Assembly: GCF_027307225.1 (NCBI RefSeq)
Contig: NZ_DAHUXJ010000006.1
Span: 19,208 to 83,207 of the forward strand
Origin: Bradyrhizobium sp.
Lineage (GTDB): Bacteria > Pseudomonadota > Alphaproteobacteria > Rhizobiales > Xanthobacteraceae
DNA: 64,000 nt
Direction of reading: 5' to 3'
Shown here: positions 53,715 through 62,554 of the stretch, piece by piece
Layout of the letters: each line of letters starts with the position of its first letter
How positions within the stretch are numbered: position 1 is the first letter of the stretch
Position numbers and translations under genes: made by a program
Notes under the pieces: model-generated
What the model saw: the letters and a program-made list of their open reading frames with translations, nothing else
Databases searched by the model: none
Told to the model about the DNA's origin: nothing

Positions 53715-54624
53715 GCCAGCCCCTGCGGGTTGCCAGCGACACAAGGCCGGCGGGCAAAAACAGCACCAGGCCCATGATCAGCAGGCCATAGATCAGCTGG
53801 AAATATTGCGGGGTGGTGAAGCCGATCAAGTTGTAGATGCCGTAGAGAATGATGACACCGACGATCGGGCCGGTAATCGAGGCAACACCGCCAAACAGCG
53901 CAAACACGATGGCAAAGATGCTGAAATCGCCGCTGAACACGTTATCCGGATAGAAGACCGAGACGTACCAGGCGTAGACGCCGCCGGCCAGCCCCGCGAC
54001 CAGCGCGGAAACCAGCCACGCAATGACCCGCATGCGGACGACGTTGACGCCGGCCATCGATGCACTCACCGCATCTTCCCGCACCGCCTGCAAGGCGAGG
54101 CCGAAACGCGAGTTCTTCAGGTACACGACCGCGCCCAGTGTCAGCGCCAGCACGACCAACCCGGCAGCATAGGCAGAGGTTGGATTGAACGTCGCTGAAA
54201 GCGAGACGCCGTAGGGGCCACGCGTAATCGATTCGAGCGCCGGATTGGCGATGAGGTGCAACACCGCCAGCGACGCCGCCAGATTGGCGATCGCGAAATA
54301 GGCGCCGGACAGGCGCAACAGCGGCGTCAGCAACAGTCCAACCACGACGCCGGCCACACCGGCGGCCAGCACGGCCGGTACACCCGGGGCGTGAAGATGC
54401 ATCACCACCACCGCAAAGCCGTAGGCACCGGCGCCGAAGAACCCGACATAGCCAAAGGGCAGATAGCCGGTGAAGCCGTAGATGATGTTCACGCCCTGCG
54501 CGAGGATCAGAAAGATCACGAAGTTGAACAACAGCAGATGATTTTGATAGACGCCCGGCAGCACCGCAAAGATGACAAGCACCGGCAGCGCGATGAAGAG
54601 CGTATGCTTGAGAGCGTTAGGCAA
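53704..54624 (-). CDS. livM: Branched-chain amino acid-type ABC permease LivM
   Basis: 306 residues, about nine hydrophobic segments, with QGVNIIYGFTGYLPFGYVGF near 43 and the ATPase-contact loop FGLALQAVREDAVSASMAGV near 175, typical of LivM. Overlaps livH by eight bases. Confidence 0.92.
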   Translation of the reverse strand: MPNALKHTLFIALPVLVIFAVLPGVYQNHLLLFNFVIFLILAQGVNIIYGFTGYLPFGYVGFFGAGAYGFAVVVMHLHAPGVPAVLAAGVAGVVVGLLLTPLLRLSGAYFAIANLAASLAVLHLIANPALESITRGPYGVSLSATFNPTSAYAAGLVVLALTLGAVVYLKNSRFGLALQAVREDAVSASMAGVNVVRMRVIAWLVSALVAGLAGGVYAWYVSVFYPDNVFSGDFSIFAIVFALFGGVASITGPIVGVIILYGIYNLIGFTTPQYFQLIYGLLIMGLVLFLPAGLVSLATRRGWHVP

Positions 54625-55546
54625 CGCGCACCCGCCTTCCGAGCAAACCGCTCGGACGAAGCAGCAGGATGAAGATCAGCAGCACATAGGGCAACAAATC
54701 GGCCCATGAACTCAAATAGGTCTGCACCACCATGTAGCAGATGCCGTAGATGACGCCGCCGAGCGCCGTACCGAGCGGGTTGCCGAGCGAACCCAGCACC
54801 ACGATGGCAAACGATGTGACGGTGGCGTCGGCGCCAAAGGCGGGCGTCACCGAGCCGAACATGAAGGGCGCAAAGACGCCGGCGATGGATGCCAACCCGA
54901 GGCCAATGCCAAAGGCGGCCGCCGAGACGCGGTCGACGTCGATCCCGGTCGAAAAGGCCTCGTCACGCCGTGACATCACCGCGCGCGTCAGCGTGCCGAG
55001 GCGTGTCTGGTAGAGATAGACATAAACGAGCCCGATGGCGACCAGGCTGGTGATGGCGGCGATCACCCAGGATGCCGGAAATCCCTGACCAAAGATCTCG
55101 ACCGGTCCGCCGCCGCTTTCGGGAGAGCCGCCGAACAATTTGACCTTGATCGTGGAAAACACGGTGCCGAGCGCCCGGCTCGGAATCGAGCGCTCGCTGG
55201 TGCCGAGAAAGATCGTCGCCACGGCTTCGATCACCTGCGACAGGCCGAAGAACAGGATGATCGACAACATCTCCGGGTTCGTCGAGCCTTGTAACCGCGG
55301 CACCAGGACCCAGTAGAGCAAGAGACCCACGATCAGGAAGATCACGAAGGCAAGTGGCACCGCGAACAAGGGGTCGATGCCGGCCAGCGTTGCGACGCCA
55401 ACCGCCACAAACGCGCCGAGCATCAGGAAGTCGCCATGTGCCAGATTGACGATGCGCATGACGCCGAACACGAGGTTGAGACCGATACCGACCAGGCTGA
55501 AATACAATCCAAAGAGAACGCCTGCGACCAGCGCATAAACTAGCAT
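54617..55546 (-). CDS. livH: Branched-chain amino acid-type ABC permease LivH
   Basis: 309 residues. GIGLNLVFGVMRIVNLAHGD near 20 is the LivH hallmark; TRLGTLTRAVMSRRDEAFSTGIDVD is the ATPase-contact loop. It comes right after the binding protein gene (39 bases). Confidence 0.93.
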   Translation of the reverse strand: MLVYALVAGVLFGLYFSLVGIGLNLVFGVMRIVNLAHGDFLMLGAFVAVGVATLAGIDPLFAVPLAFVIFLIVGLLLYWVLVPRLQGSTNPEMLSIILFFGLSQVIEAVATIFLGTSERSIPSRALGTVFSTIKVKLFGGSPESGGGPVEIFGQGFPASWVIAAITSLVAIGLVYVYLYQTRLGTLTRAVMSRRDEAFSTGIDVDRVSAAAFGIGLGLASIAGVFAPFMFGSVTPAFGADATVTSFAIVVLGSLGNPLGTALGGVIYGICYMVVQTYLSSWADLLPYVLLIFILLLRPSGLLGRRVRVA

Positions 55547-55585
55547 CGAGGCGTTACTCCCCCAGCCTGTCGGCCGACATCACCC

Positions 55586-56830
55586 TCATGGACGCGGATA
55601 GACGGGCTTGCCGGTCGCCGTGTCGTGCGGATAGACCGACACGAACTTGAGATGCCCATGACCATCGGGTTCGAGCTGACCGAGCGGGGTCAATTCGCCG
55701 GTTTGACCGCCCGTTTCGTCCAGCGCAAAAGGTCCGCACAGCGTCTTGAGGTTTCCGGACAGGCTGAACACGGCGCGACGCAGTTCCATCTGGTCGAGGC
55801 TGGTCGCTACCGACAGCGCCTTCTCGATGACGAGCCCAGTGGTGTAGCCGGCCACGGCGTTGAGGCCGAACTCAAGTTTGCCATCGGAATTTTTCTTGTC
55901 CCAGGCGGCCTTATAGGTCGGGAGATTCATGCCGAAATTGACCGGATATTCCAGATCCGAGGCCGGCACGTAGGTGAACACGTGCTCAAGTCCCTTGTCG
56001 CCGACGTTCTTCTCGAGAAGCTCCTTCTCGAGGCCGGCATAAATCACAAACAGCATTTTGAACTTGACGCCGACATCCGCGACGTTGCGCAGGAAGGCGA
56101 TGTCGTTCGGCGCGTATCCGAAGGTAAATACTGCATCTGGATGCGTGTTGTTGATGTTGTTGATGATAACCGTGTAGTTGGTCGTTTCGGTCGGAACGCC
56201 CTGGTCGTAAACGATCTCGACCGGCACGCCGGAGTCCTTGATGAACTTGCGGAAGGCGTTGGCCTGGGTACCCGTGAATTCGTTGGTCGAGTAGAGGATC
56301 GCGATCTTCTTGATTCCAAGCGCCGGACCGTCATGGATGACGAAATCCGCCACCGGCTTGGGCCAAATCGTCGAAACCGGGTCGGCCATTAGCGCGATGT
56401 AAGGGTTGTCTTTCGAAAAGAAGCTGGCCCCGGTGCCGGTCTGGTCGAACAGGAACATCTTGTGATCGCGCGCGATCGTCGCGGCGGGCGCGGTCAGCAC
56501 CGAGCCGGAATCGGCGACCAGCAGGTCGACCTTATCCTGGGTGACGAGCTGGTTATAGAGCGTCGACGCGGTCGCCGTATTGCTCTGATCGTCATAGGCA
56601 ACGAGCTTTACCGGCAATTTCTTGTCGAAAGCCTTTACGTAGACCCCGCCATCGGCATTTTTCAGGTCCGCCCAAAGCTTGAGGCTGGTGTAGACCGGCA
56701 TCGAGATCGAGGCGAAGCGCCCGGACGACGCATAGAGGGTGCCGATCTTGATTTCCGTCGGCACTTCCGCGGCATAGGCCTGGGCCGTCAACGTCACCCC
56801 GGCAAGCGCCGCAATTATCACCCTCAACAT
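55586..56830 (-). CDS. ABC transporter substrate-binding protein (Liv/amide type)
   Basis: 414 residues from MLRVIIAALAGVTLTAQAYA, a clear signal peptide, with GGAGGAAG just upstream of the ATG; a start at 56869 would spoil the signal sequence. The type I periplasmic binding fold begins VPTEIKIGTLYASSGRFA. It heads the operon: binding protein, livH, livM, livG, livF, AtuA, AtuA-related, amidase, DUF2848. Ligand unknown; short-chain amides or amino acid derivatives fit the enzymes that follow. Confidence 0.9.
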   Translation of the reverse strand: MLRVIIAALAGVTLTAQAYAAEVPTEIKIGTLYASSGRFASISMPVYTSLKLWADLKNADGGVYVKAFDKKLPVKLVAYDDQSNTATASTLYNQLVTQDKVDLLVADSGSVLTAPAATIARDHKMFLFDQTGTGASFFSKDNPYIALMADPVSTIWPKPVADFVIHDGPALGIKKIAILYSTNEFTGTQANAFRKFIKDSGVPVEIVYDQGVPTETTNYTVIINNINNTHPDAVFTFGYAPNDIAFLRNVADVGVKFKMLFVIYAGLEKELLEKNVGDKGLEHVFTYVPASDLEYPVNFGMNLPTYKAAWDKKNSDGKLEFGLNAVAGYTTGLVIEKALSVATSLDQMELRRAVFSLSGNLKTLCGPFALDETGGQTGELTPLGQLEPDGHGHLKFVSVYPHDTATGKPVYPRP

Positions 56831-56904
56831 AACTTCCTCCCGGCTTTTCTCTTGGTTCCGCCGGACCATAGCCCGGCGGCTTGTTAGTATACAAGCACCC
56901 CGGG

Positions 56905-56980
56905 CCAGAGCTCCGATTCCGAGGTTCGCAAACCATTGCGGTTGCCTCTGATGCGAACCTCGGAATCAAAGGAGCTCTGG
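56905..56980. repeat. Paired-hairpin element C, hairpin 1
   Basis: 76 bp, ends CCAGAGCTCC / GGAGCTCTGG, stem GATTCCGAGGTTCGCA / TGCGAACCTCGGAATC. Ends lack the CTAG seen in other copies, but length and layout match. Confidence 0.9.
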
Positions 56981-56993
56981 CAAATATGGTCGG

Positions 56994-57069
56994 TAGTGCG
57001 ACTTTGAATTTGAAGTTCCTATAACAAACCGGCGGCGAAACTGATAGGAACTTCAAATCCGCCGCACTA
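56994..57069. repeat. Paired-hairpin element C, hairpin 2
   Basis: 76 bp, ends TAGTGCG / CGCACTA, stem TTTGAAGTTCCTAT / ATAGGAACTTCAAA. It lies 13 bases after hairpin 1, between the binding protein gene and the DUF35 gene; the remaining bases to 57196 hold only a promoter region. Confidence 0.9.
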
Positions 57070-57196
57070 AGCAAAAAATATTAGAAAATAGAAACCCATC
57101 GGCCGCCCGACTGGACCGTTGACGGCGCGCGGTTCATTGTCGCATCAACGATCAAAACAAGCGGGGCAAACGCCCTGCTTTTCAAGGGAGGACGAC

Positions 57197-57607
57197 ATGG
57201 CCGAGCCGGCCCGCGGGCGACCGAAGGCGACACCCGAGACCCAGCATTTCTGGGATGGCGCCCGGGCCGGGGAGCTGCGGCTCCAACGCTGCGACGCCTG
57301 CGCCCAGGCCTATTTCCCGCCTCGCCCCTTTTGTCCTGCCTGCGGCTCGCGCAAGGTCAGCACCTTCAAGGCAAGCGGCAAGGCCACGCTTTATAGCTAC
57401 GTCATTCATCACCGGCCGGTGCCCGGCTTCACTCCGCCTTACGCCATCGCCGTGGTGGCACTGGAAGAGGGTCCGCGGATGATGACCAATATCGTCGATT
57501 GCCCGCAAACTCCGGACGCGCTCGAACTCGATATGAGGCTCGAAGTCACCTTCGAGAAACTCGACGAGGCGATCACGCTGCCCTTGTTCCGGCCGGCAAA
57601 GGATTGA
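57197..57607 (+). CDS. DUF35 zinc-ribbon / OB-fold protein
   Basis: 136 residues from MAEPARGRPKATPETQHF with GGGAGG upstream. The zinc ribbon cysteines are in RCDACAQAYFPPRPFCPAC (CxxC...CxxC, near 35-52), and an OB fold follows (TLYSYVIHHRPVPGF). Such proteins are the small partners of thiolase-like enzymes; the thiolase gene starts six bases downstream. Confidence 0.92.
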   Translation: MAEPARGRPKATPETQHFWDGARAGELRLQRCDACAQAYFPPRPFCPACGSRKVSTFKASGKATLYSYVIHHRPVPGFTPPYAIAVVALEEGPRMMTNIVDCPQTPDALELDMRLEVTFEKLDEAITLPLFRPAKD

Positions 57608-57613
57608 GGGGCC

Positions 57614-58753
57614 ATGCGCAGGAACCAGGTCGCCGTTGTCGGCGCCGCGGAGACCACCGAACTCGGCGTGATCCCGCATATGTCACAAATCCAGCTCCAC
57701 GCCGATGCGGCGCTGAATGCGATCGCAGATGCGGGCCTCAAGCTGTCCGACATTGACGGTTTTGCAACCGCCGTCGAGACCCCGCAGCAGATCGCCCATT
57801 ATCTCGGCATCACGCCGACCTGGGTCGACGGCACATCGGTCGGCGGCTGTTCGTTCATGCTGCATGTCCGACATGCCGCTGCCGCGATCGAGGCCGGCCT
57901 GTGCAAAACCGTTCTGATCACGCACGCGGAAAGCGGCAAGTCCAATATCGGGCGTACTCCGCGCATGATCGGCCCGGACAGCCTGAACGGCCAATTCGAA
58001 CTACCTTACGGCGTCTCGACCCCGGCGAGCCTCTTCCCGATTCCGGTACTCCGTTACATGAAGACCCACGGCATCACCCATGAGCAACTCGCGATGGTTG
58101 CGGTCGTCCAGCGCGAATGGGCGGCTAAAAATCCGCGCGCCACCATGAAGACGCCGATCACCGTCGAGGATGTCCTCAATTCGCGGATGATCGCCTATCC
58201 GTTCCGCATCCTGCAATGCTGCCTCGTTACCGACGGCGGAGGCGCGCTGATCCTCACCTCCGCGGAGCGCGCAAGGGATTTTCCACAAAAGCCGGTCTAT
58301 ATTCTCGGTACCGGCGAGAGCGTCGAAACGCCGATGGTCAGCCAGATGCAGACCTTCGACAGCTCGCGCGCGTTCAGGGTCGCAGGTCCGCTGGCCTTCA
58401 AGGAAGCCGGCATCACCCACAAGGACGTCGATCATCTCATGATCTACGACGCCTTCGCGCATTTGCCGCTGTTCGGCCTGGGCGATCTCGGCTTCATGCC
58501 GCATGAAGACGCTGGAAAGTTCATCGCCGGCGGCCATACCAGGCCCGGCGGCAAGCTGCCGCTCAACACCAATGGCGGCGGCCTCAGCTATATGCATTCC
58601 GGCATGTACGGCATGTACGCCCTGCAAGAGAGCGTGCGGCAGATGCGTGGGATTGCGCCGGCCCAGGTTCAGGGAGCCAAGATCTCGGTCTGCCACGGCG
58701 TCGGCGGCATGTTTGCAGCTTCAGGCACGATCATTTTTACGAACGAGACATAA
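57614..58753 (+). CDS. Thiolase-like acetyl-CoA acetyltransferase (SCP-x type)
   Basis: 379 residues. GGCSFMLHVRHAAAAIEAGL near 76 lies at the usual nucleophile region, and NTNGGGLSYMHSGMYG near 315 and VCHGVGGMFAASGTIIF at the end match the non-catalytic or lipid-transfer-type thiolase branch. It works as a complex with the DUF35 protein, probably in breakdown of a CoA thioester with an unusual side chain. Forms an operon with the DUF35 gene and probably the SDR gene. Confidence 0.88.
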   Translation: MRRNQVAVVGAAETTELGVIPHMSQIQLHADAALNAIADAGLKLSDIDGFATAVETPQQIAHYLGITPTWVDGTSVGGCSFMLHVRHAAAAIEAGLCKTVLITHAESGKSNIGRTPRMIGPDSLNGQFELPYGVSTPASLFPIPVLRYMKTHGITHEQLAMVAVVQREWAAKNPRATMKTPITVEDVLNSRMIAYPFRILQCCLVTDGGGALILTSAERARDFPQKPVYILGTGESVETPMVSQMQTFDSSRAFRVAGPLAFKEAGITHKDVDHLMIYDAFAHLPLFGLGDLGFMPHEDAGKFIAGGHTRPGGKLPLNTNGGGLSYMHSGMYGMYALQESVRQMRGIAPAQVQGAKISVCHGVGGMFAASGTIIFTNET

Positions 58754-58755
58754 CC

Positions 58756-58863
58756 TTCGTCATTCCGGAATGGGCCGAAGGGCCATATCCGGAATCTCGA
58801 GATTCTCTGACGTGCAATTGCACATCAGAGTTCGACGCTGGCGCGCCGCCCCGGAATGACGAA
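58756..58863. repeat. Palindromic repeat with TTCGTCATTCCGG ends
   Basis: Ends TTCGTCATTCCGG (58756-58768) and CCGGAATGACGAA (58851-58863) are exact inverses; internal GGAATCTCGAGATTC adds a second hairpin. It separates two genes that look like one operon. One terminus of this repeat type is also present inside dnaE2 (about 229-240). Confidence 0.8.
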
Positions 58864-58882
58864 GAGAAAACAGGAGACCTGG

Positions 58883-59797
58883 ATGACAAAATCACTCGAC
58901 GGCAAATCCATCATTGTCACCGGCGCGGGACGCGGCATCGGCCGGGAAATCGCACTGTTATGCGCCTCGGAAGGCGCCAAGGTTGTCGTCAATGATCCGG
59001 GTGGGGCGGCCGATGGCTCGGGCACAAGTGCCGCGCCGGCCGAGGAAGTCGTCGAGGAAATCAAAAAGCGCGGCGGAACGGCGGTCGCCAATTTCGAAAC
59101 CGTCGCGGAAGCGATACCGGCGAGCCGCATCGTCCAGGCCGCAGTCGACCATTTCGGCAAGCTCGACGGCGTCGTCAACAATGCCGGCATCCTGCGCGAC
59201 GCCATCTTCCACCGCATGAGCATCGATGCCTTTGAGTCCGTGATCAAAGTACACCTGATGGGCTCCTTCTATGTCTCGCATGCCGCCGCACGGCTATTTC
59301 GCGAGCAGGAGAGCGGATCGTTTGTCCACTTCACCTCGACGTCGGGCCTGGTCGGCAATTTCGGCCAGGCGAATTATGCGGCCGCGAAGCTCGGCATCGT
59401 CGGCCTCTCCAAATCGATCGCGCTCGATATGAACCGGTTCAACGTGCGCTCGAACTGCGTGTCGCCCTTCGCCTGGAGCCGCCTGATCGGCACCATTCCG
59501 ACTGAAACCGAGGCGGAGAAAGCTCGTGTGGCGAATATCCAACGGATGGGTCCTGAGCGGATCGCGCCCATTGTCGCCTATCTGCTCGGCGACGGCGCCA
59601 AGGACGTCACCGGCCAGATCTTCGCCGTGCGACTGAACGAGATTTTCGTGATGAGCCAGTCGCGCCCGCTCCGCTCGGTCCACCGGGGCGAAGGCTGGAC
59701 GGTGGAAAGCCTTGCCGAGCATGGAATGCCCGCGCTGAAGCCATCGTTTTACAAACTTGATCGCTCGGCAGATATTTTTAGTTGGGACGCGATCTGA
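58883..59797 (+). CDS. SDR family oxidoreductase (3-hydroxyacyl-CoA dehydrogenase-like)
   Basis: 304 residues from MTKSLDGKSIIVTGAGRG, ribosome site AGGAGA. NAD(P) motif TGAGRGIGREIA near 13, NDPGGAADGSG (typical of the multifunctional-enzyme type 2 branch), NNAGILRD near 95, catalytic Ser in FTSTSGLVGNFG near 150, and YAAAKLG Tyr-Lys near 164. The upstream thiolase supports a beta-oxidation role. Confidence 0.9.
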   Translation: MTKSLDGKSIIVTGAGRGIGREIALLCASEGAKVVVNDPGGAADGSGTSAAPAEEVVEEIKKRGGTAVANFETVAEAIPASRIVQAAVDHFGKLDGVVNNAGILRDAIFHRMSIDAFESVIKVHLMGSFYVSHAAARLFREQESGSFVHFTSTSGLVGNFGQANYAAAKLGIVGLSKSIALDMNRFNVRSNCVSPFAWSRLIGTIPTETEAEKARVANIQRMGPERIAPIVAYLLGDGAKDVTGQIFAVRLNEIFVMSQSRPLRSVHRGEGWTVESLAEHGMPALKPSFYKLDRSADIFSWDAI

Positions 59798-59943
59798 GAG
59801 AAACCTGAAGTCTTCCAGAGACTTGCAAATCGCTTCAGCTCCTCGCTCCGCCAATCCTGGGTTGCTTGACGACAAAGCCGCCCGCTTTATGCCGAAATGT
59901 CGGCACATGATTTCCTTCCAACAAAAAACTCAGGGAGGCGATC

Positions 59944-61086
59944 ATGACGAATATGTTACGTCGAGAATTTCCCGCTGATGACGTCCGCGCCGGTTTGGAT
60001 CGGCGCAAGCTGATGAAGGGAGTTGCGGCGTTGGCCGCGACAGCCGCAACCGCGACGGCAGCCTCTGCGGCCGAGCGGCCGTTAGGCGAAACAGGAGTTC
60101 GGCTCCGAGACACCCAACCGTTTCCGTTGGGACCGCTGCCCGGCACGCGCTACCCCGACGCGCACATCGAAGCTCTGGACAAGAGCTTCAAGGGCAGCGC
60201 CGGGACTGGCGCGGTTGAACGCGTAGCGACCGGCTTCCGCTGGGCCGAGGGGCCGGTGTACTTTCCGGCTGGGCGCTATCTCCTGTTCAGCGACATTCCC
60301 AATAACCGGATCATGCGCTACAGCGAAGATGACGGTCACCTGAGCGTCTATCGACAGCCGTCGATGAACTCGAACGGCAACACCATAGATCGGGAGGGGC
60401 GCCTTCTCACCTGCGAACACAGCGGCCGACGCGTCACGCGTACCGAGCTTGACGGCTCGATCACGGTCATCGCGGACAAGTACCAGGGCAAGAAGCTCAA
60501 CGCGCCAAACGACATCGCGGTAGCGTCCGACGGGAGTATCTGGTTCACGGATCCGGGCTATGGAATCAAGGGCGACTATGAAGGCCTCAAGGAGCCGTTC
60601 GAACAGGACAAGCACAACGTCTTCCGGGTCGATCCAAAATCTGGCGAGGTCAAGGTCGTCGCCGACGATTTCGTGATGCCCAATGGCATTGTGTTCTCAC
60701 CCGACGAGAAGAAGCTCTATGTCATCGACACGGGCCTCACGGAGGGAGAGGGAAATCCGGCGTGGATCCGTGCGTTCGACGTCGATATCGGTGCGGGCAA
60801 GTTGTCGAACAGCAAGGTCTTCGCCAAAGACTTTGCTCCCGGCTTTACCGACGGGATGCGCTGCGACACCGATGGGAATGTCTGGTGCTCGATGGGTTGG
60901 GGTGACCCCAAGGAGGATGGCGTTCGCTGCTACAATCCCGAAGGCCACCTGATCGGCAAGATTCACCTGCCGGAGACCGTTGCCAACCTGACTTTCGGCG
61001 GCCAGCAGCGAAACAGGCTTTACATCTGCGGCTCGACATCGCTCTACGCGGTGTACACCAGCGCAAAGGGCGCGATGAAGCCCTAA
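59944..61086 (+). CDS. Exported SMP-30/gluconolactonase-like protein
   Basis: 380 residues. A twin-arginine-type signal lies at DRRKLMKGVAALAATAATAT (about 19-38). The six-bladed propeller has GFRWAEGPVYFPAGRYLLFS near 100, SNGNTIDREGRLLTCEHSGR, NAPNDIAVASDGSIWFTDPG and MPNGIVFSPDEKKLYVIDTG; the metal-binding Glu, Asn and Asp sit in these segments. A lactonase acting in the periplasm is likely. A paralogue follows without an export signal. Confidence 0.88.
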   Translation: MTNMLRREFPADDVRAGLDRRKLMKGVAALAATAATATAASAAERPLGETGVRLRDTQPFPLGPLPGTRYPDAHIEALDKSFKGSAGTGAVERVATGFRWAEGPVYFPAGRYLLFSDIPNNRIMRYSEDDGHLSVYRQPSMNSNGNTIDREGRLLTCEHSGRRVTRTELDGSITVIADKYQGKKLNAPNDIAVASDGSIWFTDPGYGIKGDYEGLKEPFEQDKHNVFRVDPKSGEVKVVADDFVMPNGIVFSPDEKKLYVIDTGLTEGEGNPAWIRAFDVDIGAGKLSNSKVFAKDFAPGFTDGMRCDTDGNVWCSMGWGDPKEDGVRCYNPEGHLIGKIHLPETVANLTFGGQQRNRLYICGSTSLYAVYTSAKGAMKP

Positions 61087-61192
61087 CCGCTTCCTCGTCC
61101 CGCGGACGAGCATCTTTGCGTGGTATGCGATCTATGTCGAAACGCAACGCGCGTATAATTGCTGAGAAGCTCACTTCGGGTTAGCCTCCGGT

Positions 61193-61222
61193 CATTCGGG
61201 ACGCGTTGCCGCGTCCCGAATG
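61193..61222. repeat. Perfect hairpin between the two SMP-30 genes
   Basis: Stem CATTCGGGACGCG / CGCGTCCCGAATG, 13 bp without mismatch, loop TTGC. No T run follows. It ends 33 bases before the next ATG. A TATAAT lies upstream at 61154-61159. Confidence 0.7.
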
Positions 61223-61255
61223 CTGTGCAGGGACGACGAACAGTCCGGAGGAAGA

Positions 61256-62329
61256 ATGACAAACGAGTTGCGGCCCCCTCGCCAGGACGAGGGTGCCGAT
61301 CGCGCCGGTCGCCGTAGCGACACAAGCAGGCCACCACGTGACTTCGGGCCGAACGCCCCGCCCCAGCGCTATCCCGATCCGGACATTGTCGTCATCGATC
61401 CCAAGCGCTTCAAGGCGAAGGTCGGTAACACGGCCATCAAGCGCCTTTATACCGGCTGCCTGTGGGCCGAGGGACCGGCCTGGAATGCGCAAGGCCAATA
61501 TCTCGTCTGGAGCGATATTCCGAATAACCGGCAGCTTCGCTATCTCGACGGTGACGGTGGGTACATCTCGGAAAACTTCCGCAAACCAACCAACGAAGCC
61601 AATGGCAACACGTTCGATCTCGAGGGGCGGCAGATCACCTGCGAGCGAACGCGCGTGGTTCGCTTCGAGCACAACGGGTCCGTCACTGTGTTGGCCGAGC
61701 ACGCCAACGGCAAGCCGTTGAATGGACCTAACGATGTCGTCGTTCATCCCAATGACGGCTCGATCTGGTTCACCGATCCCGGCTATGGCGCGATTGTCCT
61801 CTACGAGGGACAGCGGTCGGCCAATGGCTCGGTCCAGCCCCATCAGAAAGAAGCGGTCTACCGGGTCGATGCGCACACGGGCGAGATCAGGAAAGTCGCC
61901 GACGATGCATTCAAGCCGAACGGCATCGCCTTTAGTCCCGATTACGAGAAGGTTTATATCTGCGACAGCGGGGCCACCCATTATCCGCAGGCCAGGAAAG
62001 TCGTCTGGCAATACGACCTCAACGGCGACAAGCTCTCAAACCCGCGCCCGCTGATCGACATGGCGATGGGCGATAGATCGGGCTTCCCGGACGGCGTGCG
62101 GGTCGATACCGAAGGCAACATCTGGGTCGGCGCCGGCTGGGTCGGTGAAGGCTATGACGGTGTGCAGGTGTTCGCGCCCGACGACGGTCAGCGGATCGGT
62201 CAAATCTGCCTGCCGGAATGCTGCGCCAATCTCTGCTTCGGCGGCAAGAAGCGAAACCGCCTGTTCATGACCGCAAGCCAATCGCTCTATGCGGTCTATG
62301 TGGAGACCCAGGGCGCGCATCATTGTTGA
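61256..62329 (+). CDS. SMP-30/gluconolactonase-like protein, cytoplasmic paralogue
   Basis: 357 residues from MTNELRPPRQDEGADRAG, ribosome site GGAGGAAG. Blades: CLWAEGPAWNAQGQYLVWSD, NEANGNTFDLEGRQITCERT, GPNDVVVHPNDGSIWFTDPG and PNGIAFSPDYEKVYICDSG. Clearly related to the preceding gene but with no signal sequence. Confidence 0.88.
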   Translation: MTNELRPPRQDEGADRAGRRSDTSRPPRDFGPNAPPQRYPDPDIVVIDPKRFKAKVGNTAIKRLYTGCLWAEGPAWNAQGQYLVWSDIPNNRQLRYLDGDGGYISENFRKPTNEANGNTFDLEGRQITCERTRVVRFEHNGSVTVLAEHANGKPLNGPNDVVVHPNDGSIWFTDPGYGAIVLYEGQRSANGSVQPHQKEAVYRVDAHTGEIRKVADDAFKPNGIAFSPDYEKVYICDSGATHYPQARKVVWQYDLNGDKLSNPRPLIDMAMGDRSGFPDGVRVDTEGNIWVGAGWVGEGYDGVQVFAPDDGQRIGQICLPECCANLCFGGKKRNRLFMTASQSLYAVYVETQGAHHC

Positions 62330-62385
62330 GGGCCCGCTGCTCAACTTCGTCATCAGGCGCGCTGCGGCGCGCCGAATGAGCGGAG

Positions 62386-62464
62386 CTAGTGGAGTGGATT
62401 TGACATTCGCTCCCCACCGCGCAGCAGACTGTCAAAGCGAATGTCAAATCCAAAACTCCACTAG
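62386..62464. repeat. Paired-hairpin element D, hairpin 1
   Basis: 79 bp, ends CTAGTGGAGT / ACTCCACTAG, stem GGATTTGACATTCGCT / AGCGAATGTCAAATCC. It lies between the convergent SMP-30 and ppc genes. Confidence 0.93.
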
Positions 62465-62477
62465 AAACCTATATTTG

Positions 62478-62553
62478 CTAGTGGTCCTTTGATTCCAACA
62501 TTTGCAAAAGTGCCTGCCCAAAAGGGATGCAAATGTTGGAATCGGACCACTAG
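62478..62553. repeat. Paired-hairpin element D, hairpin 2
   Basis: 76 bp, ends CTAGTGGTCC / GGACCACTAG, stem GATTCCAACATTTGCA / TGCAAATGTTGGAATC. It starts 13 bases after hairpin 1 and ends one base before the ppc stop codon. Confidence 0.93.
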
Positions 62554-62554
62554 T

